From: Kuschelorhynchus macadamiae
Taxonomy: Eukaryota; Arthropoda; Insecta; Coleoptera; Curculionidae
Length of the DNA stretch: 64,000 nt
Direction of reading: 5' to 3'
NCBI GenBank assembly: GCA_030620095.1
Contig: JAUTXW010000553.1
Coordinates: 62,001 to 126,000, forward strand
This document shows positions 1-11,156 of the stretch, in pieces. The notes under the pieces are model-generated. The model was not told the DNA's origin, made no database searches, and saw nothing but the letters and a program-made list of their open reading frames with translations. How positions within the stretch are numbered: position 1 is the first letter of the stretch; each line of letters opens with the position of its first letter. The translations under genes were made by a program, and so were the position numbers.

Positions 1-19
1 AAAAAAATTTTATGCCACT

Positions 20-112
20 AGTGTGTAAAGTACCTTTTTTGACTCATGTGATTTTCGCCTACGGCTCGTGCGTAAATATTCACATTCGTCAAAAAGAATC
101 ACCTTACACACT
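20..112. repeat. Imperfect stem-loop
   Basis: Two arms of about 24 bases (20-43 and 88-112) are near reverse complements, both built on AGTGTGTAA and ending in a T-rich TTTTTGAC stretch. The loop contains TTTTCGCCTACGGCTCG. It adjoins a tRNA-like sequence read on the minus strand, so it may be the body or tail of a SINE. No coding potential is seen. Confidence 0.4.
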
Positions 113-134
113 TGTTGCATAAATAACTATTATC

Positions 135-212
135 GATAGGAAGGACTGAACCTAGAACCGTCCGCACAAAAGTCGAGTACCTACTTGACCACTGAGCCAA
201 TATACCATCTCG
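135..212 (-). repeat. tRNA-like sequence (SINE head or tRNA pseudogene)
   Basis: On the minus strand a box-A-like TGGCTCAGTGG (199-189) is followed about 45 bases later by a box-B-like GGTTCAGTCC (152-143), which is tRNA spacing. The first and last bases can pair for about five positions, with a G-T pair. The anticodon arm does not fold cleanly, so a working tRNA is unlikely. A tRNA-derived SINE head is my preferred reading. Confidence 0.4.
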
Positions 213-904
213 ACTTGAGTCATCTAAAAGAAAAACAACCTGCATTGATTGAATGTAATCTGTTGTAGGGTATGGATGGACCTAAAGTGTAGCCACAACC
301 ATTAAATGACCCTATACATTGTAATTAAGTATGAATATTATAATTCATTTAAAAATACATTCGACAGTAAAAAATAAAAATAAATGAAAATTGGATGATT
401 ACAAAATACGGCAAATTGAAGATATTAATATCAGAAAATGCGGCGATGCAACTAGAGAGACTGAATGAGTTAATGCTTTGGGTAGTGGTTAATTCGACGC
501 TGACGCGACTGACGCCAATAGGAATCGCTTTACGGTGCACAGCCGATCACGCGCCGTAATTTGTTTTGATTTATTTTATCGTGGCTTTGGATACCTAACA
601 CACTGCCACTTTAATACAGGGCTTATTAATCTTAAACATCTTACTATTGATTTCTATGCAGGCAGCTTTTTTGTTTTTTAATATAACGGGAATAAATATC
701 GAGAAACTATCTGAATCGAATCCGTTTCGAAAATACAACACGATAACTAACCTCAAAAATTTTACACTTGACGGCATGATATACTTGAATACTTACATCG
801 ATTTCTTTTTCAAAAAATTTAGTTTTTATTGTTCGCTCATATGGTGGTAATCATAATTTTCTGGAAAAACATTTTATACTTTTATAATACAAATTATATA
901 CAAA
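213..904. other. AT-rich stretch, nothing recognised
   Basis: Short open frames on both strands show no recognisable domain, and no repeat shared with the rest of the window was noticed. Confidence 0.4.
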
Positions 905-1578
905 TTAATACAAATCAATAACACGCTGACATCTACTTTTATTTATTTCAAAACAGAAAGAACACGCAAGAATGTTTAGCTTTCGGTTGCTGATTTTGCA
1001 AAAAGTTATCAAACATCCGTGAAAAAAAACCTCAGTGTCGTAAGTTCGTTTATTTTTGTGCAATAATACGTCCGAAAGGATACACCCCCGGGCGCCACTG
1101 GATTTAATAATTACCATCTAAATAGGGCTACATTAGCCCCTAATCATTACAAATAACACTACCAGATTTTAATGAAATCGATCAAAGGATCTTTAAGATA
1201 TTAATAAAAAACCGATTTAAAAAAAATAATTTGACTCTCAGTGTCTTAAAAACCAGACATTTTAAGAGCCAAATTTATTTGAACTTTTCTAAAAAGTCAG
1301 TTGCGTACATCTCTTTTGTCAATAATATTCGTAAGGGTGTACTCTGTTACGGCTAAATTCGCCTCTTATCATAGCAAATAACATTGTCAGATTTCAAGAA
1401 AATCGGCGGCAAAGGATCTTTGAGATATTAATAAAAAACTGATTTTTTTAAAAAATTTGACACCAAGTATCTTAAAAACCAGACATTTTCAGATACATGT
1501 TTATATGAACTTTTTTATCTAATATTGGTCTCGGAATGTGCCCTTAAAGTTATGACATACCACTAAGTAACACCCTGT
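905..1578 (+). repeat. mariner-like element 3' region, copy 1
   Basis: From about 1073 this matches 16227-16747 almost base for base, including a block beginning CACCCCCGGGCGCCACTGG and repeated phrases such as AAAAACCAGACATTTT. It ends in CTAAGTAACACCCTGTA, whose reverse complement TACAGGGTGTTACTTAG resembles the end of a mariner-like element. No transposase is left in this copy; the related transposase sits at 14880-15728. It is followed directly by a piggyBac leader in both copies, so the pair was duplicated as a unit. Confidence 0.55.
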
Positions 1579-1859
1579 ATTTCTTAATATAAATCGATGT
1601 TATTGCCATATATTAAAAAATATATCGCAACCGAAAATAAATGACATAAATGGTGATATTATGACATTATTTTCTGAAAAACTAAGTCGGGGGAAATTTC
1701 GATTGAAATGTCCAAGATCATTGATAAAATTTCCAAAAAAATATAAAAAGTTAATCGAAAATTTATCAACCTGCAAAGATTATTTTTGTTTTAAGTTTCT
1801 CTAAACCTCGCGCCGTTCTGTTTAAAAAACCCTAACAATTCTGGAAACACCATAATCTT
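1579..1859 (+). other. Leader sequence upstream of piggyBac copy 1
   Basis: Noncoding AT-rich sequence repeated nearly exactly at 16748-17010. It runs from the mariner end into the acidic N-terminal codons of the piggyBac transposase. I could not find the piggyBac terminal repeat or a TTAA target site here. Confidence 0.4.
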
Positions 1860-3185
1860 GATGCATACATATGACGCGGCATGTGACGACGACGCGAGTT
1901 TGCAGGACGATAATGAAGAGATTCAAGATCACAACACCGATGATGAGCAAGATATTGATTACCCAGATGAAGCTTTGGATCTTCCAAATGGACAAATTGG
2001 AGCACGAAAAAGTTCCATGTTATATTGGAAAAGATGACAAGATCAAGTGGAGAAAGCATCCAGGAAATCGTCAGGTGAGGTCAAGCGTTGTAAATACTAT
2101 TAAGTTGCTCACTGGAGTTAAGGTTTAACATCTGCCGCAGAGATCTGGAATCTTTTTTTTTCCATTGATATGTTGCAAGGCATTGTTGATAATACAAATA
2201 TCTACATAGCAATGTCAATCTTAATCCAAACAACCGATCAGCAAGGCCCACAGACATTTTTGAGTTGAAAGCGGTTATAGCGTTGCTTTATTCGATGTCA
2301 AAAAACAGTAGGGTGAACGTCTGTGGAACCTCAATGGAAATATTTCATTTGACGATGTCTCTTGAAAGGTTTAGATTTTTACTTTTTACAAACTGATAAT
2401 GTGTGTCTCCTGCCTCGTCTTTGTCGCCCCATTTCAGGAAGCAGTAGAAACATTACAATGGACAACTTCTTTACCAGTATGGCTGTTGCAAAGACACTTT
2501 TAGCAAATGATAAACTCACGATCCTTGGTACTATTAGAAAAAATAGAAGGTAACTTCCAGTAGAATTTACTCAACCTGCCAAACGACCAGAGAAGGCAAG
2601 AATGTTTGCATTCCAAGACCCTGCAACAATTACATCTTATATACCAAAAAAAAATAAAAATGTTTTCTTGTTATGAACAATGCAACATAATGAAGAAGCA
2701 ACTGGAAAACCACAAATTATAATTGATTACAATAAATCAAAAGAAGGATACAGTGGACAAGATGTGTGCGGCCTATGATTGTGCCAGAGCTACTCATCGC
2801 TGGCCAATGGTTGTACTTTATATGCAACTAAATATAGCTGGGTGAAACTCATTCATTATTTTCAAGAGCAATTCAAAGTATTTAGACAATACACCTCGAA
2901 GAATATTCCTGGAGAATTTTAGCATGCAGTTATTAGACGAACAGTTACGACGAAGAGCTGCTAATAATCGGATACATCAGACTCCGCCTTTTACGTTTAC
3001 CTCAACAAAAAGAATTACCCGATCCACAACAGAAGACGCTGCTTTTATTCTGATAGACAAAAAAATAGACCTACGAGGTTTAGCTGTGTATCCTGTAAAA
3101 AAAATCTATTTGTTTGGAACATGCCAAGAACATGTGTAATGACTGTTTGACTGGTGACGGCACTTTCACCAGTCAAACAGTCATT
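1860..3185 (+). pseudogene. piggyBac-type transposase, copy 1 (broken)
   Basis: piggyBac transposases cut and paste DNA at TTAA sites with an RNase H-like DDE/D core and a C-terminal cysteine-rich finger. Visible in order are an acidic N-terminus (AACDDDASLQDDNEEIQDHN), then YWKDDKIKW and RKHPGNRQ, a helical part with AEIWNLFFSIDMLQG and RPTDIFELKAVIALL, a jump over much of the core, the catalytic-region motif MDNFFTSMAVAKTLLANDKL, and a C-terminal CVSCKKxIC..HxxxMCxxC finger ending near 3185. Several frameshifts and stops, plus loss of the first catalytic Asp region, make it dead. Its 3' part (from 2395) is repeated at 8122-8908 because of the tandem duplication. Confidence 0.8.
3138..3185. 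repeat. Perfect 19-bp-arm hairpin at the piggyBac 3' end
   Basis: AATGACTGTTTGACTGGTG (3138-3156) is exactly reverse-complemented at 3167-3185 around a 10-base loop, ACGGCACTTT. It overlaps the last codons of the piggyBac cysteine-rich finger. The second copy at 8861-8908 has one arm mismatch. Confidence 0.85.
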
Positions 3186-3222
3186 AATTGATTGATTTTA
3201 GTTAAAAATCCCTTTTGAAAAT

Positions 3223-3240
3223 TTAGGTTAGGTTAGGTTA
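3223..3240 (+). repeat. Interstitial telomere-like TTAGG repeat
   Basis: Three TTAGG units plus TTA, the insect telomeric pentamer. Also present at the matching place in copy 2 (8946-8963). Too short to indicate a telomere. Confidence 0.6.
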
Positions 3241-3402
3241 GTTTTGGTTATTTCTATTTTTGTTTTTCAAAATGCTATCATTCATATGTTTTCGGTTACG
3301 TATTTACTGAGGTTTGTTTCAGATTAAAGATTTTTTGGAATTTTTCGTTCTTATTGCAAAGAACGGGGCACAAATAAGCATTGGAGCATTGCCTTAAAAA
3401 TA

Positions 3403-4063
3403 CTTGTTTTGCATTTGACGGGCAAATGCATAAAGAAAAAGATGGTGCTCCGATGGAGTTCTCGCTATCACCAGTAGTTGCAAATTTATTTATGATATAC
3501 TTCGAGGAAAAAGCTCTTGAGAAAGCAAACGTGAAGCCCAGATTATGAATTCGTTATGTAGATGACATATTTACTATATAATTACGACATTGTAGTGGCG
3601 GATTCGTGAATTAAAACACCATTGGCGAAAAACCCAAAAAATAGTTTTAAATATTTATTATATGACATGGTCATACAGAGCTTAAAAACTTTCTCATACA
3701 TCGATACATCCCAGAATACAATTTACTTAGAGGAAAAATAACAAACGTCTATTTTTAAATCTTCTGATCACAAAACTGCATAACGAATATTTTGAATACA
3801 CTGTGTATAGAAAATCAACAGATATTTAACTGCGAGATCACATCATCACCCAGCACAAATTCAACCAGTTGCCAACATTCTAATCAATCAATCCGTGCGA
3901 TAAATTGAAACACAGATGAGAAAAAACGAACTTAATATAATATCTGGTGCTTTAAAGTCTATACAAATCGCACTATATAGAAAGCTTAAGGGCACAGCTC
4001 AGAATCGGAAGAATTCTTAGAAAACACAACATACAAACACTGTATCAAACCTAACCTACTAAA
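3403..4063 (+). pseudogene. Penelope-like reverse transcriptase fragment, copy 1
   Basis: Reverse transcriptase of a Penelope-like element, a family distinct from P1-P3 further on. One frame shows FDGQMHKEKDGAPMEFSLSP, then VVANLFMIYFEEKALEKANV, a stop, and IRYVDDIFTI with the catalytic YVDD pair. After further shifts come a YRKST motif, HHHPAQIQPVANIL and RIGRILRKHNIQTLYQ, which are thumb/connector motifs of this class. At least three stops or shifts break it. It runs straight into Ty3/gypsy sequence at about 4064. Copy 2 (9105-9350) retains only the tail. Confidence 0.75.
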
Positions 4064-5411
4064 ATAGAAGCCTTTCAACGTTATCACATTCCCAAAACTT
4101 AAAAAGAAATCAAGGCCGTTTTGGGGTTAGTAGCATATTATCGGAGATTTATTAAAAACTTTTAAAAAATAACTTTTCATATAACTAAATGCCTACTAAA
4201 AGGTAGGGAAATAAACATTGGTAATCAAGAATATAAAAATGCATTTTTAAATTGCAAATAGTTTATTTCGGATACCCCGATTTCACTAAACCTTTCAAGC
4301 TTACAACATATGCTTCTAATATAGCTATATAACATCCTACTACATATTACTTTCGAACTCTTAATTCCGCAGAAAAAAACTACTCTGCTATAAAGAAAGA
4401 ACTTTTAGCCATATTCGGCTAATCACTTCCGTCCCTATTTATATGGCCAAAAATTCATTATACAAACCGACCAAAACCCATTAGTATGGCTTTTCAAAAT
4501 CAAAGATCCCAACTCCCGCCTAACTCGAGAGAAATTAAAATTGGATGAGTTTACTTACGAAATAAAGTACAAAAGAAAAAAGGAAAATTTTGTAGCCGAC
4601 GCCCTCTCACGCATTAACCTTAATGTACACGAAACACATGACGCACAAACGAATGCCTCTAACGCAGACGACAATGTAGCCAATCTCACCGATTTTGACC
4701 TAGTCGATTTTGTATTAAATCAAGAGTATGAAAACCCTTCAGAAGAAGTACCCGAGAATTATCCTAATCCTCCCGCAAACCCAAATGCAAATGATGCATA
4801 TTCCAACATTACTGTTCATTCAAATAATGATACTCATGGAAAATACCTTCCTATATCAGAATTACCCGTAAATTATGCATCTAACCAACGACTACGGCGA
4901 AGAATACAAACACATTCAAAACCCTTTAAAAAGAATCACCATTTCGTTAAAATATCTAAGCCTGACCAAAAAGAACATATTTTAAAAGTTATAAGGGATA
5001 TAATAGAACCCAATGTTATAGATTGAGAAAATTTAGACCCAAGCGAAAAACCTGAAAGGGAATTCACAGCATTTCACGAAAAAGTCTATAAAACTGCCTA
5101 CCAAAGACAATCCGAAAATACCCTAAAACAAAATAAGAATACTGAGCAACCTCCAGAAATTTAATTAGACCAAACGGTGGTGTACTGAAAAAATACTCTA
5201 CAAAATGAACCCCAAGTATATACCCACAAAAGTTACTAAAATTGGTCAAAGCAAAGTGACAGGTATATCTAAGAAAAAACCAGTAACAGCACAAATTAGA
5301 ACGACCAAGAGACTTAAAAAAAATTCTCTTTCTTTTCAGCCTAACGATCCCGACCATATCGAACATATTGAACCCATGCCAAGCACTTCAGGCACACAAA
5401 CTCCCAAATAA
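4064..5411 (+). pseudogene. Ty3/gypsy pol remnant (RT end, RNase H, integrase C-terminus), copy 1
   Basis: Pol debris of an insect Ty3/gypsy LTR retrotransposon. The end of the reverse transcriptase shows IPKT.KEIKAVLGLVAYYRR, and RNase H ends in KLDEFTYEIKYKR and NFVADALSRI. One open stretch (4541-5023) continues as an acidic, Asn-rich linker. From 5027 the integrase catalytic core is missing: sequence jumps to an integrase C-terminal tail (EREFTAFHEKVYKTAYQRQS, 5057-5120) and a basic Lys/Thr-rich end (5205-5411) finishing PMPSTSGTQTPK. No gag or protease is visible. Copy 2 keeps part of the integrase missing here. Confidence 0.8.
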
Positions 5412-5412
5412 T

Positions 5413-5760
5413 GGATGGAAGATATCTCGTCATCTTTAGTAATAAGTCATTAATCCTACTACATATATACCATTTAACATAACTAAACTTAATTATACGT
5501 TAGATAATTTATACAGTAATGTTGTAAAAATAGGTTAATTAGTAAATAATCAGAATATTAATTTTACGAAAATACAATTTGAGCCTGTGTCCAAAGCTAA
5601 TAAGCAAATAACACATATGACACTATGAAAAGTTGAATTTTTATGATATCGGAAATTTACATAAAAATCGCAGAAAACGAGGTTTAACAAACTATTTAGG
5701 TATTTATACATACACATTTCGAAGGTTTCGGAAATTTATTGTTTTCTTTTTCAAGGCTAC
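5413..5760 (+). pseudogene. env-like N-terminal remnant, copy 1
   Basis: Just after pol, on the same strand, frames interrupted by stops carry envelope-like sequence with a furin-type basic cleavage motif RRKRGL at about 5665-5685. This suggests the gypsy relative once had an env gene, as errantiviruses do. It is a small broken fragment without an intact signal or fusion region, and is not functional. Confidence 0.5.
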
Positions 5761-6249
5761 AATATAAAACAGAACTTATATTATGGATGTTAGTGTGGGC
5801 ATTTTTTACAAATATAAGAGGCAATATAAAAAAAAATTATAACATTCTATTGAGTAATTCCTATCCTAAATGGTTTCTTAACAAATTTTTGCACAATTCT
5901 ATTAACACAATTCAATATTAACACAACGTTAACAAATAACAACAATAATGCAAATGCAAATATAATACTATCTCCATAAATCAGTGCTGCTGTAACAAAT
6001 TGAAATCAAAATCCGACTCTGTCACCCAGCATCAGTGCCTTTTTACCTAAAAATCAACAAACATGTTATTTGTATATTATTGGCTTCATCAGTACAGTCA
6101 ACTAGTTGAAGGACGAGTACAACTAGCGCCAAAATAGTGACTCCAAAGTACGTCGCATCTAAAATAAAACGACCGCAACTAATGAACCAAAATACGAACA
6201 GCAATCAAGCTTTGGCACTAAAAAATTGCAGTATTCGATGTAAGTCAGG
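5761..6249. other. Noncoding stretch between env fragments (possible LTR)
   Basis: AT-rich sequence repeated in copy 2 (11421-11880). It lies directly beyond the stop of the minus-strand env remnant, where a 3' LTR would sit, but I found no matching second LTR or clear TG..CA ends. Confidence 0.3.
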
Positions 6250-7000
6250 ATTGATTCAAGGAAAGTTTTCCTCTGCCGTTAGTTTTTTCAAAGTCCTCGT
6301 TGATGACTTCTTGCAGAGACTTCAAAGTTATTGTCCTTTTGCTTCCTTGCCTTTGCCACAGATATATAAATAGTAATAATATGCATATAAATACTGTGCA
6401 CGCAATGATAAAAACAACATGTGTTTTTTGTTGAGGAACAGGATTCTGAAAATATATGGGTTCAATAATATTTTCTTGGATTTTTTCGGTTTCTCTAGAT
6501 GCTTGATTTGCAGATTGAGTTATTAATTTGTATTTTTAATTTTTATGATCTCTGGTAGATGTATTGATACATTATTTATAGCCAGAGAGTACTTGTGTTG
6601 ATTTATAATAACACCACATTGGCTCTGTATATAACCTTAAAGAATAATTTTTTGAAACTGGAAACAATTTTCGTAAATTGTTTCTTAGGTTTTGGTACAG
6701 AGAATCAGAGAGTTTTTATTGGTCAATGTTTGCACTTGATAGTTATTTTTAACAATGGCGTACTGAAAATGTTTGGTCAAGGAACAACTTTTAGCAATTG
6801 TGCCAAGGCAAATCCATTTTGAATTCATTGCTTCACAATGATCGTACCACAATTCGTTGCAGTAGTATTTGCTAGGACTTACAAGGATTTTGGGTTCCTC
6901 ATTGGGTATTGTATATAAAAATTTTAAATAATATATAATTCACAGCAAGTGACACGTCGGTAACAAATTCAGACGAAAAGCACTGCGCATCTTTAATCCA
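6250..7000 (-). pseudogene. env-like C-terminal remnant, inverted, copy 1
   Basis: Read on the minus strand, this encodes the C-terminal half of an insect retroviral-type envelope protein. It has Cys-rich ectodomain motifs (SKYYCNELWYDHC, LTNKNSLILCTK, NNVSIHLPEIIKI), then a hydrophobic membrane segment (IIACTVFICILLLFIYLW, about 6395-6340) and a short tail ending LSLNQS. At least two in-frame stops and a frameshift break it. The opposite orientation to the pol/env start (4064-5760) implies either an inversion or a second nested copy; both tandem copies share it, so it predates the duplication. Confidence 0.6.
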
Positions 7001-7100
7001 AAAATTTAGCCAAGTGCTGATAAAAATGTTATTATTCATATTTATTAACATAGATCCTACACAATACTGCTTCTGTATAGTCGGATTCTTAAGTACTATG

Positions 7101-7335
7101 TTATAAACATATCAAGTTAGATGTTGCGCCGTCCGAGTATTGGATCTTTTTGATAATACCGCCAGTCGCATCAAATTGAATTTTGCAGTAATGGTTCTTG
7201 TAAATATTTTTCTCAAAGACTTTTTTCTTTAAGACACTGGGTGTCAAAGTTTTTAATATGTTTTTTATTAATAACTCATAATCCCTCATGTCGATTTTGT
7301 TGAAATTTGGCAGTGTTGTTTGTAGTGACAATAGG
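7101..7335 (-). repeat. Diverged mariner-like 3' repeat, copy 1
   Basis: On the minus strand this shares phrases with the mariner 3' regions at 1150-1260 and 16320-16430: ACACTGCCAAATTT, GAGTTATTAATAAAAAAC and CACCCAGTGTCTTAAA. The open frame across it is best explained as noncoding repeat. Confidence 0.55.
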
Positions 7336-7422
7336 CTAATTCACCGTTAACTAGATGATAATTATCATATACACTGGCGTTCCAGCGTACACCCACATGA
7401 ATATTATTTATAAAAAAATGTA

Positions 7423-8121
7423 GGGTAACCCGCACAGTTATTGGACAAGGACAGTTAATGGACGACAGGCAGACACAGGTAAAGGGGAAATGAATGTTTA
7501 TGCTGTAGAACAGGGTAAAAAAATTGTATCAAGTGTTCCAGCGGAGTTGGGAATTGCAAAGAGTGAGAATGGTTGGATAACGTCAGAAGTATTTTTTGAA
7601 TTTGTTGCCAATATAGTTCACCCGTACTTGATTAAAGAAAACATCGAATTGCCAGTTATATTTTTTTAGACGGCCATAAAACACATCTGACCTACGAGGT
7701 TAGCAAACTTTCTTCTGAACTTAGAATAGAACTCATTATACCCAAATGCAACACAAATACTACAACCCGCAGATGTTTCAGTTTTTGGCCCAATTAAACT
7801 TGCTTGGAAAAAAGCAGTTAGGGAGTGGTGCAATGAGCATGTTAATGAAGTAGTAACTAAAATAAACTTTGCCTGTATTCTAGAAAATGTGACTAAAGCT
7901 ATAAATCCAGACACACTGATAAATGATTTAAGATTATGTGGACTTTTCCCCTTTGTAGCTGACAACATCGACTTTTGAAAATGTCTTCGGTTGCCCCTAA
8001 GCCCGAAGAAGCTGGAGAAGTTTCCGCATTTCTCACCTTATCTTATAAAGATTTTTCTGCCAATGTTGATGAAGAAAAAATCAATAATTTTGGTAGTACA
8101 AATCCTGATGAAGAAAATGAA
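7423..8121 (+). pseudogene. pogo/Tigger-like transposase, copy 1 (truncated)
   Basis: A CENP-B/pogo-type DDE transposase lacking its N-terminal DNA-binding half: the left TIR (GGGTAACCCGCACAGTTATT at 7423) is followed almost at once by mid-protein sequence. Visible are SSVPAELGIAKSENGWITSE, FFLDGHKTHLTYEVSKLSSE (catalytic Asp in LDGH), LQPADVSVFGPIKLAWKKAV (Asp in PADV) and LRLCGLFPFVADNIDF. A segment before SSVPAEL is deleted here but present in copy 2, whereas copy 2 lacks the catalytic region. The frame then runs into piggyBac at 8121/8122. Confidence 0.75.
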
Positions 8122-8908
8122 GATAATGTGTGTCTCCTGCCTCGTCTTTGTTGCCCCATTTCAGGAAGCAGTAGAAACATTACAATGGACAACTTCTTTA
8201 CCAGTATGGCTGTTGCAAAGACACTTTTAGCAAATGATAAACTCAAGATCCTTGGTACTATTAGAAAAAATAGAAGGTAACTTTCAGTAGAATTTACTCA
8301 ACCTGTCGTTTGACAGAATCTTTGCATTCCAAGACCTTGCAACAATTACATCTTATATACCAAAAAAAAATAAAAATGTTTTCTTGTTATGAACAATGCA
8401 ACATAATGAAGAAGCAACTGGAAAACCACAAATTATAATTGATTACAATAAATCAAAAGAAGGATACAGTGGACAAGATGTGTGCGGCCTATGATTGTGC
8501 CAGAGCTACTCATCGCTGGCCAATGGTTGTACTTTATATGCAACTAAATATAGCTGGGTGAAACTCATTCATTATTTTCAAGAGCAATTCAAAGTATTTA
8601 GACAATACACCTCGAAGAATATTCCTGGAGAATCTTGGCATGCAGTTATTAGACGAACACTTACGACGAAGAGCTGCTAATAATCGGATACCACGTTCCA
8701 TCAGACTCCGCCTTTTACGTTTACCTCAACAAGAAGAATTACCCGATCCACAACAGAAGACGCTGCTTTTATTCTGATAGACAAAAAAATAGACCTACGA
8801 GGTTTAGCTGTGTATCCTGTAAAAAAATCTATTTGTTTGGAACATGCCAAGAACATGTGTAATGACTGTTTGACTGGTGACGGCACTTTCACCAGTCAAA
8901 CCGTCATT
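8122..8908 (+). pseudogene. piggyBac-type transposase C-terminal half, copy 2
   Basis: Equivalent to 2395-3185: DNFFTSMAVAKTLLANDKL, then TSYIPKKNKNVF, YSWVKLIHYFQEQFKVF and NIPGESWHAVIRR, ending in the CxxC-type cysteine-rich finger. It is fused upstream, in frame, to pogo C-terminal codons, giving a 101-codon hybrid open frame (7975-8280). Stops and shifts follow. The imperfect version of the 19-bp hairpin lies at 8861-8908. Confidence 0.75.
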
Positions 8909-8945
8909 AATTGATTGATTTTAGTTAAAAATCCCTTTTTAAAAT

Positions 8946-8963
8946 TTAGGTTAGGTTAGGTTA
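8946..8963 (+). repeat. Interstitial telomere-like TTAGG repeat, copy 2
   Basis: Three TTAGG units plus TTA, duplicated with the surrounding block. Confidence 0.6.
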
Positions 8964-9104
8964 GTTTTGGTTATTTCTATTTTTGTTTTTCAAAATGCTA
9001 TAATTCATATGTTTTCGGTTACGTATTTACTGTAATTTACAAACTGTAGTTACAGTTTTGAGGTTTGTTTCAGATTAAAGAAATCGATGTGATTGCCATA
9101 TATA

Positions 9105-9350
9105 TACACATATCATCCAGCACAAATTCAAGCAGTAGCCAACATTCTACTCAGTCAAACCGTGCGACAAACTGAAACACAGACGAGAAAAAACGAACTT
9201 AATATAATATCTGGTGCTTTAAAGTCTACACAAATCGCGCTATATAGAAAGCTATTAAGAGCACAGCTCAGAATCGGAAGAATTCTTAGAAAACACAACA
9301 TACAAACACTGTATCAAGCCTAACCTACTAAAATAGAAGCCTTTCAACGT
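9105..9350 (+). pseudogene. Penelope-like reverse transcriptase tail, copy 2
   Basis: An open frame with YHPAQIQAVANILLSQTVRQ and LRAQLRIGRILRKHNIQTLY matches the end of the fragment at 3840-4063. The palm region with YVDD is absent here. Confidence 0.65.
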
Positions 9351-11154
9351 TATCACATTATCAAAACTTAAAAAGAAATCAAGGCCGTTTTGGGATTAGT
9401 AGCATATTATCGGAGATTTATTAAAAACTTTTAAAAAATAACTTTTCATATAACTAAATGCCTACTGAAAGGTAGGGAAATAAACATTGGTAATCAAGAA
9501 TATAAAAATGCATTTTTAAAATGCAAATAGTTTATTTCGGATACCCCGATTTCACTAAACCTTTCATGCTTACAACATATGCTTCTAATATAGCTATATA
9601 ACATCCTATTACATATTACTTTCGAACTCTTAATTCCGCAGAAAAAAACTACTCTGCTATAAAGAAAGAACTTTTAGCCATATTCGGCTAATCACTTCCG
9701 TCCCTATTTATATGGCCAAAAATTCATTATACAAACCGACCAAAACCCATTGGTATGGCTTTTCAAAATCAAAGATCCCAACTCCCGCCTAACTCGAGAG
9801 AAATTAAAATTGGATGAGTTTACTTACGAAATAAAGTACAAAAGAAAAAACTAAAATTTTGTAGCCGACGCCCTCTCACGCATTAACGAATGCCTCTAAC
9901 GCAGACGACAATGTAGCCAATCTCACCGATTTTGACCTAGTCGATTTTGTATTAAATCAAGAGTATGAAAACCCTTCAGAAGAAGTACCTGAGAATTATC
10001 CTAATCCTCCCGCAAACCCAAATGCAAATGATGCATATTCCAACATTACTGTTCATTCAAATAATGATATTCATGGAAAATACCTTCCTATATCAGAATT
10101 ACCCGTAAATTATGCATCTAACCAACGACTACGGCGAAGAATACAAACACATTCAAAACCCTTTAAATAGAATCACCATTTCGTTAAAATATCTAAGCCT
10201 GACCAAAAAGAACATATTTTAAAAGTTATAAGGGATATAATAGAACCCAATGTTATAGATTGAGAAAATTTAGACCCAAGCGTAAAACTTATATTTTCAA
10301 ACTCCTACCTAATTGACTTAATAAACGCTATGCAACAAAAGGAAATAATTGCTAATTATCATCAAATTAAGCACAACGGGATCACAGAAACGTATAATCA
10401 TATAAAAATTAAAAACATTACTGGCCAAAATTAAGAGACTCCATTACTAGTTACATAAATTCCTGCGAAATATGCCTGCAAAATAAGTATGAAAAGCACC
10501 CGTAGAAAATTGCGTACAAAGGTCCCTTACTTTCAGAAAAACCATTCAAAACGTTTTATTTAGATATTTGTCAGTTTTCTAACTGCCAATTTCTCACCAT
10601 AGAGATTCATTCTCTAAATATGCCCAAGCCTATTATATACTAGATATAGTAGGTAAATATGCCCAAGCCTATTATCTACTAGATAAAAACGCAATTCGAT
10701 ATTAAATAAACTAAGACACTATTTTTCATCTATGGTCCTTAAACGAGCTGAATTTAAATAATTTCCTAACTATTTTCGAACAGTATAATGAAAAACCTGA
10801 AAGGGAATTCACAGCATTTCACGAAAAAGTCTATAAAACTGCCTACAAAAGACAATCCGAAAATACCCTAAAACAAAATAAGAATACTGAGCAACCTCCA
10901 GAAATTTAATTAGACCAAACGGTGTACTGAAAAAATACTCTACAAAATGAACCCCAAGTATATACCCACAAAAGTTACTAAAATTGGTCAAAGCAAAGTG
11001 ACAGGTATATTTAAGAAAAAAACCAGTAACAGCACAAATTAGAACGACCAAGAGACTTAAAAAAAATTCTCTTTCTTTTCAGCCTAACGATCCCGACCAT
11101 ATCGAACATATTGAACCCATGCCAAGCACTTCAGGCACACAAACTCCCAAATAA
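9345..11154 (+). pseudogene. Ty3/gypsy pol remnant, copy 2 (with integrase)
   Basis: Same reverse transcriptase and RNase H debris as copy 1, with a frameshift and small deletion near VADALSRI (9860-9890) that remove the long open frame. At 10276-10790 it keeps integrase: a zinc-finger-like part (His of NYHQIKHNG, then CEICLQNKY) and part of the catalytic core (a YLDIC-like strand and IDSFSKYAQAYY). A short AAATATGCCCAAGCCTATTAT unit is locally duplicated (10615-10690). The integrase tail and basic C-terminus follow to 11154. Confidence 0.75.
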
Positions 11155-11156
11155 TG

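Larger units (their letters stand above)
2395..8121 (+). repeat. Tandem duplication, copy 1 (5.7 kb)
   Basis: This block and 8122-13405 carry the same order: piggyBac 3' half, telomere-like triplet, PLE reverse transcriptase tail, Ty3/gypsy pol, env fragments, mariner-like 3' repeat and pogo-like transposase. The copies abut directly at 8121/8122, where pogo coding sequence runs into GATAATGTG of piggyBac. Copy 1 alone keeps the PLE YVDD region (3403-3640) and the pogo catalytic region (7641-8046). Confidence 0.85.

Noticed and set aside
135..212. A functional tRNA gene
   Set aside because: Boxes A and B fit, but the anticodon arm and most of the acceptor stem do not pair.
3223..3240. A telomere or telomere-proximal position
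   Set aside because: Only about three TTAGG units, duplicated internally with transposon debris.
7101..7331. 76-codon minus frame, conserved in the second copy
   Set aside because: Sequence is a mariner-like 3' noncoding repeat; conservation reflects the tandem duplication, not selection.
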